Positions 1 through 10,357 of a DNA stretch of 36,925 nucleotides are shown here, piece by piece. The stretch spans positions 1 to 36,925 of the forward strand of contig CAMUYT010000008.1 of the NCBI GenBank assembly GCA_947164955.1. Direction: 5' to 3'. This DNA comes from an uncultured Bacteroidales bacterium (GTDB lineage: Bacteria; Bacteroidota; Bacteroidia; Bacteroidales; F082). Each line of letters opens with the position of its first letter. Positions within the stretch are counted from its first letter, which is position 1. Made by a program: the position numbers and the translations under genes. The notes under the pieces are model-generated. The model was given only the letters and a program-made list of their open reading frames with translations. It did not search any database and was not told where the DNA came from.

Positions 1-107
1 TCTTCTACAAGGCCGGCTTGAACTACGTGAGCTGCTCGCCGTTCCGCGTGCCCGTGGCACGTCTGGCCGCTGCCCAAGCCGCTATCGAGGAAGAACGCTG
101 CAAGTAA
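1..107 (+). CDS. ppdK: pyruvate phosphate dikinase, C-terminal end (partial, 5' truncated by window)
   Basis: Frame 3 reads [34 protein letters not shown], the characteristic PPDK C-terminus. Confidence 0.88.
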   Translation, partial: FYKAGLNYVSCSPFRVPVARLAAAQAAIEEERCK

Positions 108-139
108 TTTTGGATTCAGTATTCAAAATTTAAAGATTG

Positions 140-164
140 AGAGCCTTCGGAAAACGGAGGCTCT
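140..164. terminator. Hairpin between convergent ppdK and helicase genes
   Basis: AGAGCCTTCG-GAAAA-CGGAGGCTCT, about 10 bp stem including one G-T, followed by a T-rich stretch. Confidence 0.6.
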
Positions 165-169
165 ATTCT

Positions 170-3100
170 TTATATTTGTTCCACGTTGATGGTATCGTCC
201 AAATACACCAAGAAAGCTTTGATGGGTTTGTCGGTCATCTCCTTCAAGGCATTTGCATATTGAAGCACTTGTTCGTTGTATTTTTTGTTAGGCTTACCCG
301 TCTTATAATCAATCAAATAAATGATATTATCAAGTTCGGCGTAACGGTCGAAACGACGGATTTCGCCTTGATACAAAACTTCACACTCCGTCTTCACCTT
401 GGCATCGGGCCCAAAGGCTGGTGCAACCAGAGGATGTGACGCCATCTGGTTGAACCTATCGAGAATCCAGTCGGCTGACGCTTGGTCGAGGGTTCCATCG
501 GCGACATTAGGCCTCAAAACAGTGTCCAAGTCCTCACGACAACGAATCCGTGAAAGGATTTCATGCACCTTCTCGCCCCATTCGCGAGGCAACAAACGTT
601 CACTCTCCGCCTGCCAAAGCTTGGTTGGTTCCGCATCGACTTTGATTCTACCAAACCAATCCCCTGCCACCGACTCGGCCGTCAGTGCCTTCACCTTGTC
701 CTTTTCCTCCTTTTGGGGTTTCATAAAATCAGGACTCCCGAAACGGTACACCAAAGCATCGTTTCCCTGCACTTGATGTTCTGCCTTTTCACTAAGGAAG
801 TCGCGTAGGACATTGGGTTTGTCGGCCTTGCTCTGCTTAGCGATGACGTAGAGTCGCTGCTCGGCACGAGTGAAGGCTACATAAAGCAAATTGAGGTTGT
901 CCAGTCGGTTGCTATTATTCTCCTCGTTCAGCTTTTCCAGCGCCTTTTCACCCATATTCTCCACTTTCTTATCCAACCTAAACAGCACCTTGTCCAAATT
1001 GGGGATGGCCTCAAAGCCCAAATCCTCGGGACGCAGCCATTCCTCAGCCACCTTGCTGGCATTCAACTTTTCGTCCAAGTCAACGATGGCCTCGGGATAG
1101 ATGACCACAGGAAACTCCAAGCCTTTCGACTTATGTATCGTCATGATTCTCACCGCATTGCCACCTACCGACTTCACCGAAAGCTTGTCTTGCTTGGCAT
1201 CCCAATAGGTCAAGAAGTCTGAAATGCCTTCTTTAATGCCAAATTGCGAATTGAACACCTCTTCCATGAAAAAGTTAATGAAGGCATCATGGAGGGTATC
1301 GAAACCGAAGATACGGAGCAAATTGGCGCAGAGGTCGTAAAGACAAGTTGCCTTGGCAAGGGCGGCTTGCAATATGCCTACCTCACCTAACCCCATCACT
1401 GATTCAATCGGTACATCGCCTTTGGCAACGGCTTTTACCTCACCGAAAAGGCAACTAATATCACCTTCAAAGCCAGGATCTTGCGTCATTTTCCAATAAT
1501 ACAGCATATTGGCGACAATACTCTCGTTGTCGCCATTAATCAGATAACGCAAGGTGTTCACCAACAACTGCACCTTGTCGGAAGACTTGAGTAAAATCGA
1601 ATCCTGTGATATGACGGGAATTCCATGGTCGTTCAAGTAGTTGGCAATCTCTGATCCAAGGTCCGACTTACGTACAAGCAAGGCAATATCTGAATATTGG
1701 TAGCCTTTTGTCTCAGTGAGTTCACGGACAATCTCCTCTACCCGACTGAATCGATAATCAGGCTGGTTTTCAGCATCATAGAGCTCAACCTGAACCAATC
1801 CTTCTTCGTTACTATCAATCTTTTGGGCAATGCCCACTTTTTCATCCGTGCCTGGTTTTACCGAGACATACACCTTTTGCAACTCTGGCGACAATTTGGT
1901 GTAAACCGATTCGAAAAAAGCATTGTTGAACTCGACGACTTGAGCAAAAGACCGATAGTTGGTATCCAAGTTCTTGAACATGAAATTGTCCTTCAGATTC
2001 TGCTCAAACTGCTGGAAAGCTGCATTGCCTTGGGGTTTGGCATAGATTTCAGGCAAATTCACGATTTGCTCCACCTCGCCGCTGCGGAAACGGTAGATCG
2101 ACTGCTTGCCGTCGCCCACCACCATGCTCATCTGTCCCGCCGCCAATCCATTGTCAATCAAGGGCAAGAGATTTTGCCATTGCAAAACAGAGGTATCCTG
2201 GAACTCATCCACGAAAATATGGCGGAAATGCTCACCAAGACGTTCATACACAAAGGGGACAGAAAAATCGCCCATCACCTTGTTAAGCAACTTGTTGAAC
2301 TCCGAAATATGCACAATCTCTTCCTCATTAGCCAAGGTCTCAAACTCCAACCTGATTTGTGAACGGAGCGCATAGAGATAGAGCAAGTCCCTTTGCGACC
2401 TATAAAAAAGAGTCGTCCCCAAGTCTTTATCAATACAGTCCTTTATCGCCTGAAGCAAAGGCAGCATGGCCGAGTTAATGCTTTTTACTTGGTCACTACC
2501 CAACTGTTTTTCAGCTTCTTTCGAGAAGCAGTTGCCTTTTTCTATCACACTGTTGAATCGAGCGCCAGGTTGTTCGTACTCTTTAGCCGACAGCTTTCTC
2601 AAGTATGAGACAAAGCCGCCTTTCCCGTAGGCATAATACTCTTCTCTGAGTCCAAATTGCCTCTCAAGACGCTTAAAATCATCCAAATGGTTCCGTATGG
2701 CTTGTTCAAAGCCAGATATCTTACCATTCAGGAAATCAAGGGTTTGCTTATATTGAGAATGGCTAACAATCGCGTTTTTCTCCTCCTTTTGGTAGGCCTT
2801 CTCGGTCATCAGCTTGGCAACAAACTCCGCAAGTTTCTCCTCGATTGCGGTGGAGCGCTCGTTTCTGAACTGGTTATTACTGAAATCGACAAGAAGCTGC
2901 GTCAGGAATTTGTTTTGATCGTTGATCTTCAAGCCTATTTGTTCGGTAATCGACTCCGCCACCTCTTCCACGTCGATGCTGACCGTATATTGGTTGGGCA
3001 AACCCAAATCGTGGGCAAACGAGCGCGAAAGTTTTTGGACGAACGAGTCGATGGTGCACACACAGAAACTGCTGTAATCGTGGATGATACGGGTCAAAAG

Positions 3101-3397
3101 GCTTTGTGCGTTGCGTTTCAGTTCTTCTTCACTGATACCCAAATCCTTGAGAAGCGCCTCCTTCATGCTGTCATTTTTGGCTTCCTTGATGCCGACAATC
3201 TCGCAAAGGTTATTGACAATTTTGTCTTTCATCTCATTGGCCGCGGCATTCGTGAAAGTGATGGCAAGGATATGCCGATAATTGTCGATAGTGCTTTCGC
3301 TTTGCAAACAAAGCTTCAGATATTCCTTGATTAAGGTAAACGTCTTCCCCGACCCTGCCGAGGCCTGGTAGACATTAAAAGAGGTTGCTTTACTCAT
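170..3397 (-). CDS. UvrD/Rep-family helicase with C-terminal PD-(D/E)XK nuclease (AddA/RecB-like)
   Basis: Walker A ASAGSGKTFTL, FVDEFQDTS, GDGKQSIYRFR, TIHKSKGLEFPVV, LLYVAFTRAEQRLYV, and C-terminal IIYLIDYKTGKPNKKYNEQV nuclease motif. Start assigned to MSKATSF at 3397 rather than the longer ORF start. Confidence 0.87.
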   Translation of the reverse strand: MSKATSFNVYQASAGSGKTFTLIKEYLKLCLQSESTIDNYRHILAITFTNAAANEMKDKIVNNLCEIVGIKEAKNDSMKEALLKDLGISEEELKRNAQSLLTRIIHDYSSFCVCTIDSFVQKLSRSFAHDLGLPNQYTVSIDVEEVAESITEQIGLKINDQNKFLTQLLVDFSNNQFRNERSTAIEEKLAEFVAKLMTEKAYQKEEKNAIVSHSQYKQTLDFLNGKISGFEQAIRNHLDDFKRLERQFGLREEYYAYGKGGFVSYLRKLSAKEYEQPGARFNSVIEKGNCFSKEAEKQLGSDQVKSINSAMLPLLQAIKDCIDKDLGTTLFYRSQRDLLYLYALRSQIRLEFETLANEEEIVHISEFNKLLNKVMGDFSVPFVYERLGEHFRHIFVDEFQDTSVLQWQNLLPLIDNGLAAGQMSMVVGDGKQSIYRFRSGEVEQIVNLPEIYAKPQGNAAFQQFEQNLKDNFMFKNLDTNYRSFAQVVEFNNAFFESVYTKLSPELQKVYVSVKPGTDEKVGIAQKIDSNEEGLVQVELYDAENQPDYRFSRVEEIVRELTETKGYQYSDIALLVRKSDLGSEIANYLNDHGIPVISQDSILLKSSDKVQLLVNTLRYLINGDNESIVANMLYYWKMTQDPGFEGDISCLFGEVKAVAKGDVPIESVMGLGEVGILQAALAKATCLYDLCANLLRIFGFDTLHDAFINFFMEEVFNSQFGIKEGISDFLTYWDAKQDKLSVKSVGGNAVRIMTIHKSKGLEFPVVIYPEAIVDLDEKLNASKVAEEWLRPEDLGFEAIPNLDKVLFRLDKKVENMGEKALEKLNEENNSNRLDNLNLLYVAFTRAEQRLYVIAKQSKADKPNVLRDFLSEKAEHQVQGNDALVYRFGSPDFMKPQKEEKDKVKALTAESVAGDWFGRIKVDAEPTKLWQAESERLLPREWGEKVHEILSRIRCREDLDTVLRPNVADGTLDQASADWILDRFNQMASHPLVAPAFGPDAKVKTECEVLYQGEIRRFDRYAELDNIIYLIDYKTGKPNKKYNEQVLQYANALKEMTDKPIKAFLVYLDDTINVEQI

Positions 3398-6300
3398 TGG
3401 TGCTCGGTTGTTTTCTCGGCTTGTTGATGATGGGCTGACCGGATTGGATGTTGTATTTCTTCTTGAACAGGTTACGGAAGCTATCAAAGGACCGGCTGTA
3501 GGAAAGGCCAAGGCCTTGCGTGTAGGGCGCACGTCTGTCGATGGAGAAGCTGTTGAAATTGCTGTTGTAGTTGGAATGGTTATAGAAATGTCCCTGCAAA
3601 CGACCGTCCTTGCTCAGTTTATAATAGAGGTCAAACTCGCCAACGATATTCGAAGCACTATTGCCACTGGTGCTGTTGCTCGACATGAGGCCCACGTTGG
3701 TCTCAATGGTAAGGCGGTCTTCAAAGAGTTGGGTTCGCAGAGCGACCTGATACTCATCGAAGGTATCTTCCCTACCAGAATGATAACTGACACCGAGGTT
3801 CAGATTCTTGGTGATGTCAACCTGCATTTGGGTGGCGAAGATATTAGCCAAACCCATAAGGCTCTGGCCGCCCGAGGCAGCGCTACCTGCATAGGCGAAC
3901 TTACCCAGCACCAACAGAGAAAAAGCTTGGTTGGTCATTTCCGCCTGATTGGTTGTATCAATCAGCGAATAAACCATTTGTGATATATCCTCAGTAGCAT
4001 TGGGCAGTCTCATACCAAAGGATATGGTCGGGTTAAGCAAGGCGTCTTTCAAATGGATAAGGCATTCAACATTGACGTTATTGTTGGTTGACGAAGTGGA
4101 GTCCACCTGAACGCCAAGGTCGGAAAGCGAACTCTTCACCGAATAGACACCCGTCGCATCAATGCGGCCATCGGTCGGACTGCCCGACCAGGAGATGGTG
4201 CCTCCCTGCTGAAGCGTAAAGATCTTCGTAACCAAATTTCTGAAATTCAGCATGAAGCGTCCCGATTCAATGGTATATTTACCATACATCGTCAGGTCTT
4301 GCTTGGTGGCCGTTCCCAACTTGACGTTGCCACTTCCCGATGCGTCAATAGTGCCCAAATCGGAAGGAAGGATGATTTTTAGCGAAGCGTCATTGGTGGC
4401 ATCAACGTCAAGGTCGAGCGCAAAGTTGCTCTTCTTCTTTGGCTTTGTCACAACGGGTTCTTCCTCTTCTTCAACAGCATTATGATTAACGAAGACAATG
4501 AAATCGTTCTCCTTCACCGTCGAAGCGCGATTGAGAGGGATGGTCAATTCGGTACCTTTCCTTGTCAACGCCTTGATTCCAAGATAGATGTTGTCAAACG
4601 GTCCTTTGATGGTGATAAGGCCATTGGCAACAGCCGAGCCATAGAACGAATCATTATCTTCGCTTGTGGTGGCCATAGCCAGAAACTCCCGTGGGTGGAT
4701 CTTCAAATCAAGCGAGAAATCCTTGAACCCGTCATGATCGATCCTGCCTTCCACGGCGGCCTTGTGGCCCAAGGTGTCGGTGAGCACCATATTCTCAAAC
4801 GAAATGGATTTATTGTCGACGAGTATGGTGGGCTCAAAAGTATAGAATGTGTTCAGATAGTTGATTTTACAGCCGCTGTCGACCATTTCAATTTTGCCTT
4901 GTATGACGGGAGCCTTCAGCGACCCGCCAACATCTACCCTACCATTGCCATAACCTTGCATCCGCGACACAACACCCACCAGGAACGGACTGAAGGTCAC
5001 CAAACGAAGCGAATCCAACGTAACGGTGAAATCGAGATTATCTTCCTTTTCGGTATAGTACATGCCATACACGTTCAGCATTCTCTTGTCTTGGTTGAAG
5101 ATGTTGGCATCCACTTCCACGAAACGGTCTTCGTTGTCCCATGAACTCACGATGGCAGCACTGCCAATCTGCTCTCCGTTCACGCCCAACTTGTCGACAC
5201 CAATATCCGCCAGAATCATTGGGTTGGTCTTCAGGCTGCTCAACATGGCGTCGCCCGAAACGAAACCGTCGATATCAAAGCCCTTGTTTTGGAAGATGAA
5301 ATCGAAATTGGAGATGTCGAACTTCCGCATCTGCACCGACAGGGTGTCGCCCTCCTGCATCGGGCTGAAACCATCGACGCGGATCGACTGATCCTTATGG
5401 CCGAACATCAGATTGGAGATGTTCACCCGTCCATCGCTGACATCAACAAAATTGTTGGGCGACACATACCATATCGAGTCGTTGATGCTAATGTCGGCCG
5501 AAGTGATAGAGAAAATGCCCCCTAACTCATGGGGATGGAAATAGGTCTCTATCGAGGCTTTGTTGGAGTCGTCATTCTCGACATCGTCCCAATTGATGCG
5601 GGCAAACACCGTGTCATTGGTCATTCTGGTGGAAAAAGCGAAATTATCGAGACCAAGCTCCAAGGTGTCCGACTCCGTGAGGTTGCTGTATTTGATTTCA
5701 TCCAATTTCAGCGCGGTAAAAGCCGCGTTTCTTGCATTGAAATTCCTCAATTCCAAGTTATTGAAGTTAAACTTACCGAATTGTATGCTTTTCGAGCGCA
5801 TCGTCAGGTTAAGCGAATTGTTCCGCGAAGTGAAGGTCCCGTTAAACGTGGTGTTTTTGGCGACTTTCAACGATGGCATCAAAAGTTGGCTGATGGTTTT
5901 GGTATCCTTCAGATTGAGCGACACGATGAAGTCCTGTTCCACATCATGCTTGAGCTTGTAGTTCTGGTACGACTGCTGTTGGTCCTCAAACATCGGGAAA
6001 TGGACGAACGAATCGAAATATTCGTTGAGTGCCTGCGGCAAGGTGGCAAAATTGATTTGACCAGCCATCTCGAAATCGAAGAAGTCGCAGTCGATATTGA
6101 TACGGCGTTGCATCAGGTTGTCGTTGACGATGTATGCATTGAAATCGTTCATCCGATAGGCCCCACGGCTATCGCGATATAAGGTGCTGTCGATGTGCAC
6201 CTCACCCTCGAGGTCGTCGAGGTCGAATCCTGTCATATTCACATAAACCCTGGTGCTGATTTCCGAGATGGAATCGTCTTTCGACAGTTGCAAGGCGTGA

Positions 6301-7919
6301 AGATTGGCATATTTAATGTCGGCCTCAAAGTCCGACTTGGGATATTTCTTGTTCTTGAAATCAATCAAGCCATTGAAATCGAGCGCCAAGTCATCGTCGT
6401 CAACCTTAATCTTACCTTTAAAACGGTTTTCTTGAAGGTTGCCGTCCAATTTCACTTCATCGATATGGTTGCCAAGCAGTTGCGCATCAGAAGCTACACC
6501 ATCGACCCGAATCTCTGGCGACCCTTTTCGAGGAAACCGGGCTGTAAAATCGGCGTTCAAGTCCAAATCGCCAACAAACTTCGAGGCATTGGCCACCGTG
6601 CCTGCCTTCACCCGTTGAGCATTGACGTATCCCGAAAACACGTTGTCGCCCTTAAGGTCTTTTGCTCGCGCAATGGAGGCATCGATGTCGCCGATGTCCG
6701 ACAGCAGACTGATATCGGAAGTGAAATTGTTATACGACCCTTGAAAATCGAGATTGATGCGGCCTTCATTCATCGGGCGTAACGATTCGGGCAATGGAAT
6801 CGTTTTCGTTGAAGAAGGGATATAGAAGTTCACCAAATCGTCGTAAGTGAAATGCATATCCTTGATATTCAAGGTGTGATAACCGTTTTCGAAATTCAAA
6901 GGATGCATACTAATGCTGCCTTGGAACGAAGTCGACTTGCCCAATTCGGCCTTGATGTCGTCGACGCGGAAATGCTCGATCGGTCCGGTGAATTTCCCTT
7001 CAAAGTGCACCTTGTCAGGCATTTTGTACATCACATTGGAGAACACGCCGATGTCGGAAAGCATCACGTCGGTGGGCCGAATCGTAGCATCGAACACGAC
7101 AGAATCGACGAAATACTGGAAATCATCGAAACCGTTATACAACATATTGAGGTCGAGGTCAAAACGGCTGTTGTTGGTCTCCATTAGCATGTCGTCGAGG
7201 AAAATGCCTTTTTGTGTGACGGTGGCGTCGGCCATGAAACTTTTCAGTTCCAATCCGCTCCACTCCTTCGCATTCAAGCTGGCGATATTGGCATGAATGG
7301 AATCGCCAAACATATAGAAATCAGTGGCTTCCAAATTGACATTGTCAAGGTCGAGATGGGCATAATCCATAAGGTGATTCGCCGTCTTCAAGGAATCCGA
7401 CTTGCTTTGGTTCCACATGACGAAATCCACGTTTTTCAACGAGATCTTATCGATGATGATGGGCATTGGCTTCGATTCTTTTGTCGTGTCGCTCGGAAAA
7501 GCCTCGGCGAGAAACGCAAAATTGAACTTGTCTTCGCCTTCATACTGCACCAAATTGGCGTCTACATCCCTCAATTCGACCTTTTCGAGATGGATCTTGC
7601 CATCCAAAAGGTCGCCGATGCTAATCCTCGTGCGCAATGCGCCAACATTCGCCAAATCATTGCCTTTCAAGTCCTTGACCGTGACATCGTCAACAAAGAC
7701 CTTGAAATCTGGTGTTACGGCCAATCGGCCCACCTTAATATCTGCGCCAGTTTTTTCAGAAAGATATCCGCCTGCAAAACGCACCGCAAACTTCTGAATG
7801 ATAGGATCTTGTATAGCAATAAACAGACTGGTGATGATGGCAAGCAACACCACAAAAAAAATCAGAATGCTATGGATAATCTTTTTTTTAATAATTTTGA
7901 CCCTCCAAATTGAGACCAA
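3390..7919 (-). CDS. TamB-like (DUF490) translocation/assembly module inner-membrane protein
   Basis: About 1510 aa, N-terminal TM anchor, long beta-rich AsmA/TamB-type repeats, C-terminal TamB domain (SGRFMLNFRNLVTKIFTLQQGGTISWSGSPTDGRIDATGVYSVKS). Start uncertain: ATG at 7952 or TTG at 7919. Confidence 0.8.
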   Translation of the reverse strand: MVSIWRVKIIKKKIIHSILIFFVVLLAIITSLFIAIQDPIIQKFAVRFAGGYLSEKTGADIKVGRLAVTPDFKVFVDDVTVKDLKGNDLANVGALRTRISIGDLLDGKIHLEKVELRDVDANLVQYEGEDKFNFAFLAEAFPSDTTKESKPMPIIIDKISLKNVDFVMWNQSKSDSLKTANHLMDYAHLDLDNVNLEATDFYMFGDSIHANIASLNAKEWSGLELKSFMADATVTQKGIFLDDMLMETNNSRFDLDLNMLYNGFDDFQYFVDSVVFDATIRPTDVMLSDIGVFSNVMYKMPDKVHFEGKFTGPIEHFRVDDIKAELGKSTSFQGSISMHPLNFENGYHTLNIKDMHFTYDDLVNFYIPSSTKTIPLPESLRPMNEGRINLDFQGSYNNFTSDISLLSDIGDIDASIARAKDLKGDNVFSGYVNAQRVKAGTVANASKFVGDLDLNADFTARFPRKGSPEIRVDGVASDAQLLGNHIDEVKLDGNLQENRFKGKIKVDDDDLALDFNGLIDFKNKKYPKSDFEADIKYANLHALQLSKDDSISEISTRVYVNMTGFDLDDLEGEVHIDSTLYRDSRGAYRMNDFNAYIVNDNLMQRRINIDCDFFDFEMAGQINFATLPQALNEYFDSFVHFPMFEDQQQSYQNYKLKHDVEQDFIVSLNLKDTKTISQLLMPSLKVAKNTTFNGTFTSRNNSLNLTMRSKSIQFGKFNFNNLELRNFNARNAAFTALKLDEIKYSNLTESDTLELGLDNFAFSTRMTNDTVFARINWDDVENDDSNKASIETYFHPHELGGIFSITSADISINDSIWYVSPNNFVDVSDGRVNISNLMFGHKDQSIRVDGFSPMQEGDTLSVQMRKFDISNFDFIFQNKGFDIDGFVSGDAMLSSLKTNPMILADIGVDKLGVNGEQIGSAAIVSSWDNEDRFVEVDANIFNQDKRMLNVYGMYYTEKEDNLDFTVTLDSLRLVTFSPFLVGVVSRMQGYGNGRVDVGGSLKAPVIQGKIEMVDSGCKINYLNTFYTFEPTILVDNKSISFENMVLTDTLGHKAAVEGRIDHDGFKDFSLDLKIHPREFLAMATTSEDNDSFYGSAVANGLITIKGPFDNIYLGIKALTRKGTELTIPLNRASTVKENDFIVFVNHNAVEEEEEPVVTKPKKKSNFALDLDVDATNDASLKIILPSDLGTIDASGSGNVKLGTATKQDLTMYGKYTIESGRFMLNFRNLVTKIFTLQQGGTISWSGSPTDGRIDATGVYSVKSSLSDLGVQVDSTSSTNNNVNVECLIHLKDALLNPTISFGMRLPNATEDISQMVYSLIDTTNQAEMTNQAFSLLVLGKFAYAGSAASGGQSLMGLANIFATQMQVDITKNLNLGVSYHSGREDTFDEYQVALRTQLFEDRLTIETNVGLMSSNSTSGNSASNIVGEFDLYYKLSKDGRLQGHFYNHSNYNSNFNSFSIDRRAPYTQGLGLSYSRSFDSFRNLFKKKYNIQSGQPIINKPRKQPSTNE
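7892..7899 (+). promoter_or_regulatory. Bacteroidetes -7 box (TAATTTTG) for tsaD
   Basis: Matches TAnnTTTG, 20 nt before the ATG at 7919. Confidence 0.6.
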
Positions 7920-8941
7920 TGAACGAATACATTTTAGGCATCGAATCTTCATGCGACGACACCTCAGCCGCAGTGCTCCAAGGCACGCGTGTGCTCTCCA
8001 ATGTCATTGCTAGTCAGAAAGTTCACGAGCAATATGGTGGCGTTGTGCCCGAGCTCGCATCACGTGCGCACCAGCAAAATATCATCCCCGTCATCGACAC
8101 GGCCTTGAAGACTGCAAAAATAGAAAAAAATCAGTTATCCGCCATCGCTTTTACACGTGGCCCCGGACTTTTAGGTTCTTTGCTCGTAGGAACCTCATTT
8201 GCAAAGGCTTTCGCTCAGACCCTGGACATCCCGATGGTTGAAATCGACCACATGAACGCGCATATTTTGGTGCACTTTGCCACTGATGACACCCATACTG
8301 AGGTGCCAGAGTTCCCATTTTTATGTCTCACCGTGTCGGGTGGGCACACCCAAATCGTGGTCGTGAAGGACTATTTCGACATGGAAGTCATCGGCAAGAC
8401 CATCGACGATGCGGCTGGCGAGGCCTTCGACAAGACGGCCAAAATACTCGGCCTACCCTACCCTGGCGGCCCTGTCATCGACAAGTTGGCCAAAATCGGC
8501 AATCCTGATGCCTTCACTTTCGCCAAGCCGCAAATTCCCGATTTGGACTATAGCTTCAGCGGACTGAAGACCAGCATCTTATACACCGTTCGTGACAACC
8601 TGAAACTCAACCCGAATTTTATCGAGGACAACAAAGCCGACCTCTGTGCCTCGGTGCAAAAGACCATCATCGATATTTTGATGAACAAGTTGGTGAAAGC
8701 CAGCAAGCAGACAGGCATCAAGACGGTGGCCATCGCCGGTGGCGTGAGTGCCAACAGCGGCTTGCACGATGCCATGCTTAAGCTTGGCGAAAAATACCAT
8801 TGGAAGGTCTTCATCCCGCGCCTCTCCTACTCGACCGACAACGCCGCGATGGTCGCCGTGGCCGGCTATTTCAAGTACTTGAAAGGCGAGTTTGCCTCGC
8901 AGGATTTGGTGCCGTATGCACGGCAGAGCTTGAAGGAATAA
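7919..8941 (+). CDS. tsaD: tRNA N6-adenosine threonylcarbamoyltransferase TsaD
   Basis: MNEYILGIESSCDDTSAAVL, ITRGPGLLGSLLVG-like block, HMNAHILVHF, LTVSGGHTQIV, GGVSANSGL. Confidence 0.97.
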   Translation: MNEYILGIESSCDDTSAAVLQGTRVLSNVIASQKVHEQYGGVVPELASRAHQQNIIPVIDTALKTAKIEKNQLSAIAFTRGPGLLGSLLVGTSFAKAFAQTLDIPMVEIDHMNAHILVHFATDDTHTEVPEFPFLCLTVSGGHTQIVVVKDYFDMEVIGKTIDDAAGEAFDKTAKILGLPYPGGPVIDKLAKIGNPDAFTFAKPQIPDLDYSFSGLKTSILYTVRDNLKLNPNFIEDNKADLCASVQKTIIDILMNKLVKASKQTGIKTVAIAGGVSANSGLHDAMLKLGEKYHWKVFIPRLSYSTDNAAMVAVAGYFKYLKGEFASQDLVPYARQSLKE

Positions 8942-8943
8942 GC

Positions 8944-10191
8944 CTACCGTTTCACGAACTTCCTGCAAGAGCTAATGTCATTCTGCCCAAAACGAGCCAC
9001 ATACACACCCGACGGCCAACCTGAAACATCGATGGAAAAGTGGGGCGACGATACCAGCACATTGGCCATTTCGCGACCCAACACATCAAGCACCTGCAAC
9101 TGATACGGACCGTTTTGGAGCAAGGTCTCGTCCTGGAAAACGATGGATGCCGTGACGGGATTGGGATAGAGTGTCACCTCTTGCATGGTAGCCTCCTGTG
9201 TCGATGTAGGCCAGCCCAAATGCGCCCACAGGAAATCGCGGGTGATGTTGAAACACCAACCGAATTTCTCCTCGTCCAACTGGTAAGTGGCGTTATAATA
9301 GAAAGCGTGCTCCTCGCCCTCGAAGGGATGGAACTCGAAATCGGTGACGCCCATGGATTCGAGATGTGAGGCAATAGCGTGTGAGCCATACATATACGGC
9401 ATGTAAGGCAGGCTGAAATTGGAGAAGCAATAGCCAGAATCGAAGGGAACGGTAAGATCCTCGGTGCCATGAATCATGCAAATCGGGGTATATTCCTCAA
9501 CGTCAATCACATCGAGCGCATTCACGCCGCCCCAATGCGGGATGGCACCGGCCACTTGTGGCGAAATGTCTGCATATTCCTCAAAGCCAGCGCTGTGCAT
9601 CGTTCCCAAATCAGGCTCGGTGAAGGTCTGCTCGGGACGTTCCTCCTCACCCATGAACATCTCCGCAAGGATGGCGATGGATCCTGCCGAATTGCCCAAC
9701 AGGAAGATACGATCGGGATCGATACGATAGTCCTCGTTGTGGAGCTTGAAAAAACGGATGGCCGAACTCACATCTTGTGCGGCCATATAGGCATCGCGCA
9801 TGAGCGCCGACTCCGAAAGTTGCAGCCAAGAGAGCAAGCGGTAGTCGATGGAAGCCGTGGCATAGCCAAGCTTGGCGAGACGGGTGCAATAGGCCACCAT
9901 GTCGACATAATCGCGGCTACCCGTCACAAACGCGCCGCCAAAAACCGTAATCACCAGCGGTCGAGCTGCCATGGTATCGCCTTCTGGCTCATAGAAATCG
10001 AGGTACAACGTGGTGGGCGTCGTTTCGCCTTCGCGGATGGCGCTACTGAAAGGGACGGCCTCGGTGGTGACCACCTCATCGAAAACGGGATCGAGGAAAC
10101 GCGTGCCACTTTGGGCCACACCACGGTTCGAGAGCAGAAAAACAAAGGCGGCCAACAATGTGCTGCACATAAGTAAACGTTTGGTATTCAT
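8944..10191 (-). CDS. Secreted alpha/beta hydrolase (carboxylesterase type) with T9SS type A C-terminal domain
   Basis: Signal peptide; oxyanion-hole GGAFVTGS; LGNSAGS nucleophile elbow; C-terminal YPNPVTASIVFQ...GVYVARF...CRKFVKR sorting domain. Confidence 0.85.
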   Translation of the reverse strand: MNTKRLLMCSTLLAAFVFLLSNRGVAQSGTRFLDPVFDEVVTTEAVPFSSAIREGETTPTTLYLDFYEPEGDTMAARPLVITVFGGAFVTGSRDYVDMVAYCTRLAKLGYATASIDYRLLSWLQLSESALMRDAYMAAQDVSSAIRFFKLHNEDYRIDPDRIFLLGNSAGSIAILAEMFMGEEERPEQTFTEPDLGTMHSAGFEEYADISPQVAGAIPHWGGVNALDVIDVEEYTPICMIHGTEDLTVPFDSGYCFSNFSLPYMPYMYGSHAIASHLESMGVTDFEFHPFEGEEHAFYYNATYQLDEEKFGWCFNITRDFLWAHLGWPTSTQEATMQEVTLYPNPVTASIVFQDETLLQNGPYQLQVLDVLGREMANVLVSSPHFSIDVSGWPSGVYVARFGQNDISSCRKFVKR

Positions 10192-10216
10192 AGGTGAAAG
10201 TATATTTTTCAGTCAG

Positions 10217-10224
10217 CAAAATTA
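10217..10224 (-). promoter_or_regulatory. -7 box TAATTTTG for the esterase
   Basis: Minus-strand TAATTTTG about 26 nt before the start codon at 10191. Confidence 0.5.
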
Positions 10225-10298
10225 CAAAACTTAGGGGATAGTGCGGTATATCTTTCTCAAAAAAAGGGATGAAGGCATGATGTCTTCTTCCTAAGCGC

Positions 10299-10339
10299 AA
10301 AAAAAGCACTGCCAATAGTGACGGTGCTTTTGTTTTTTT
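10299..10339. terminator. Rho-independent terminator downstream of the LRR gene (possibly bidirectional)
   Basis: AAAGCAC...GTGCTTT stem flanked by an A7 run on one side and T runs on the other. Confidence 0.8.
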
Positions 10340-10357
10340 GGAATGCATACAGTTGCC

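Noticed and set aside
170-3397. Helicase-nuclease as a phage-defence gene
   Set aside because: Motifs fit the standard Bacteroidetes AddA/RecB-like recombination helicase; no defence partners nearby.
5529-6182. Plus-strand ORFs of 200+ aa within tamB (also 4482-5144, 6195-6782, 7212-7913)
   Set aside because: No recognisable domains, and they overlap a well-supported TamB-like gene; antisense artefacts.
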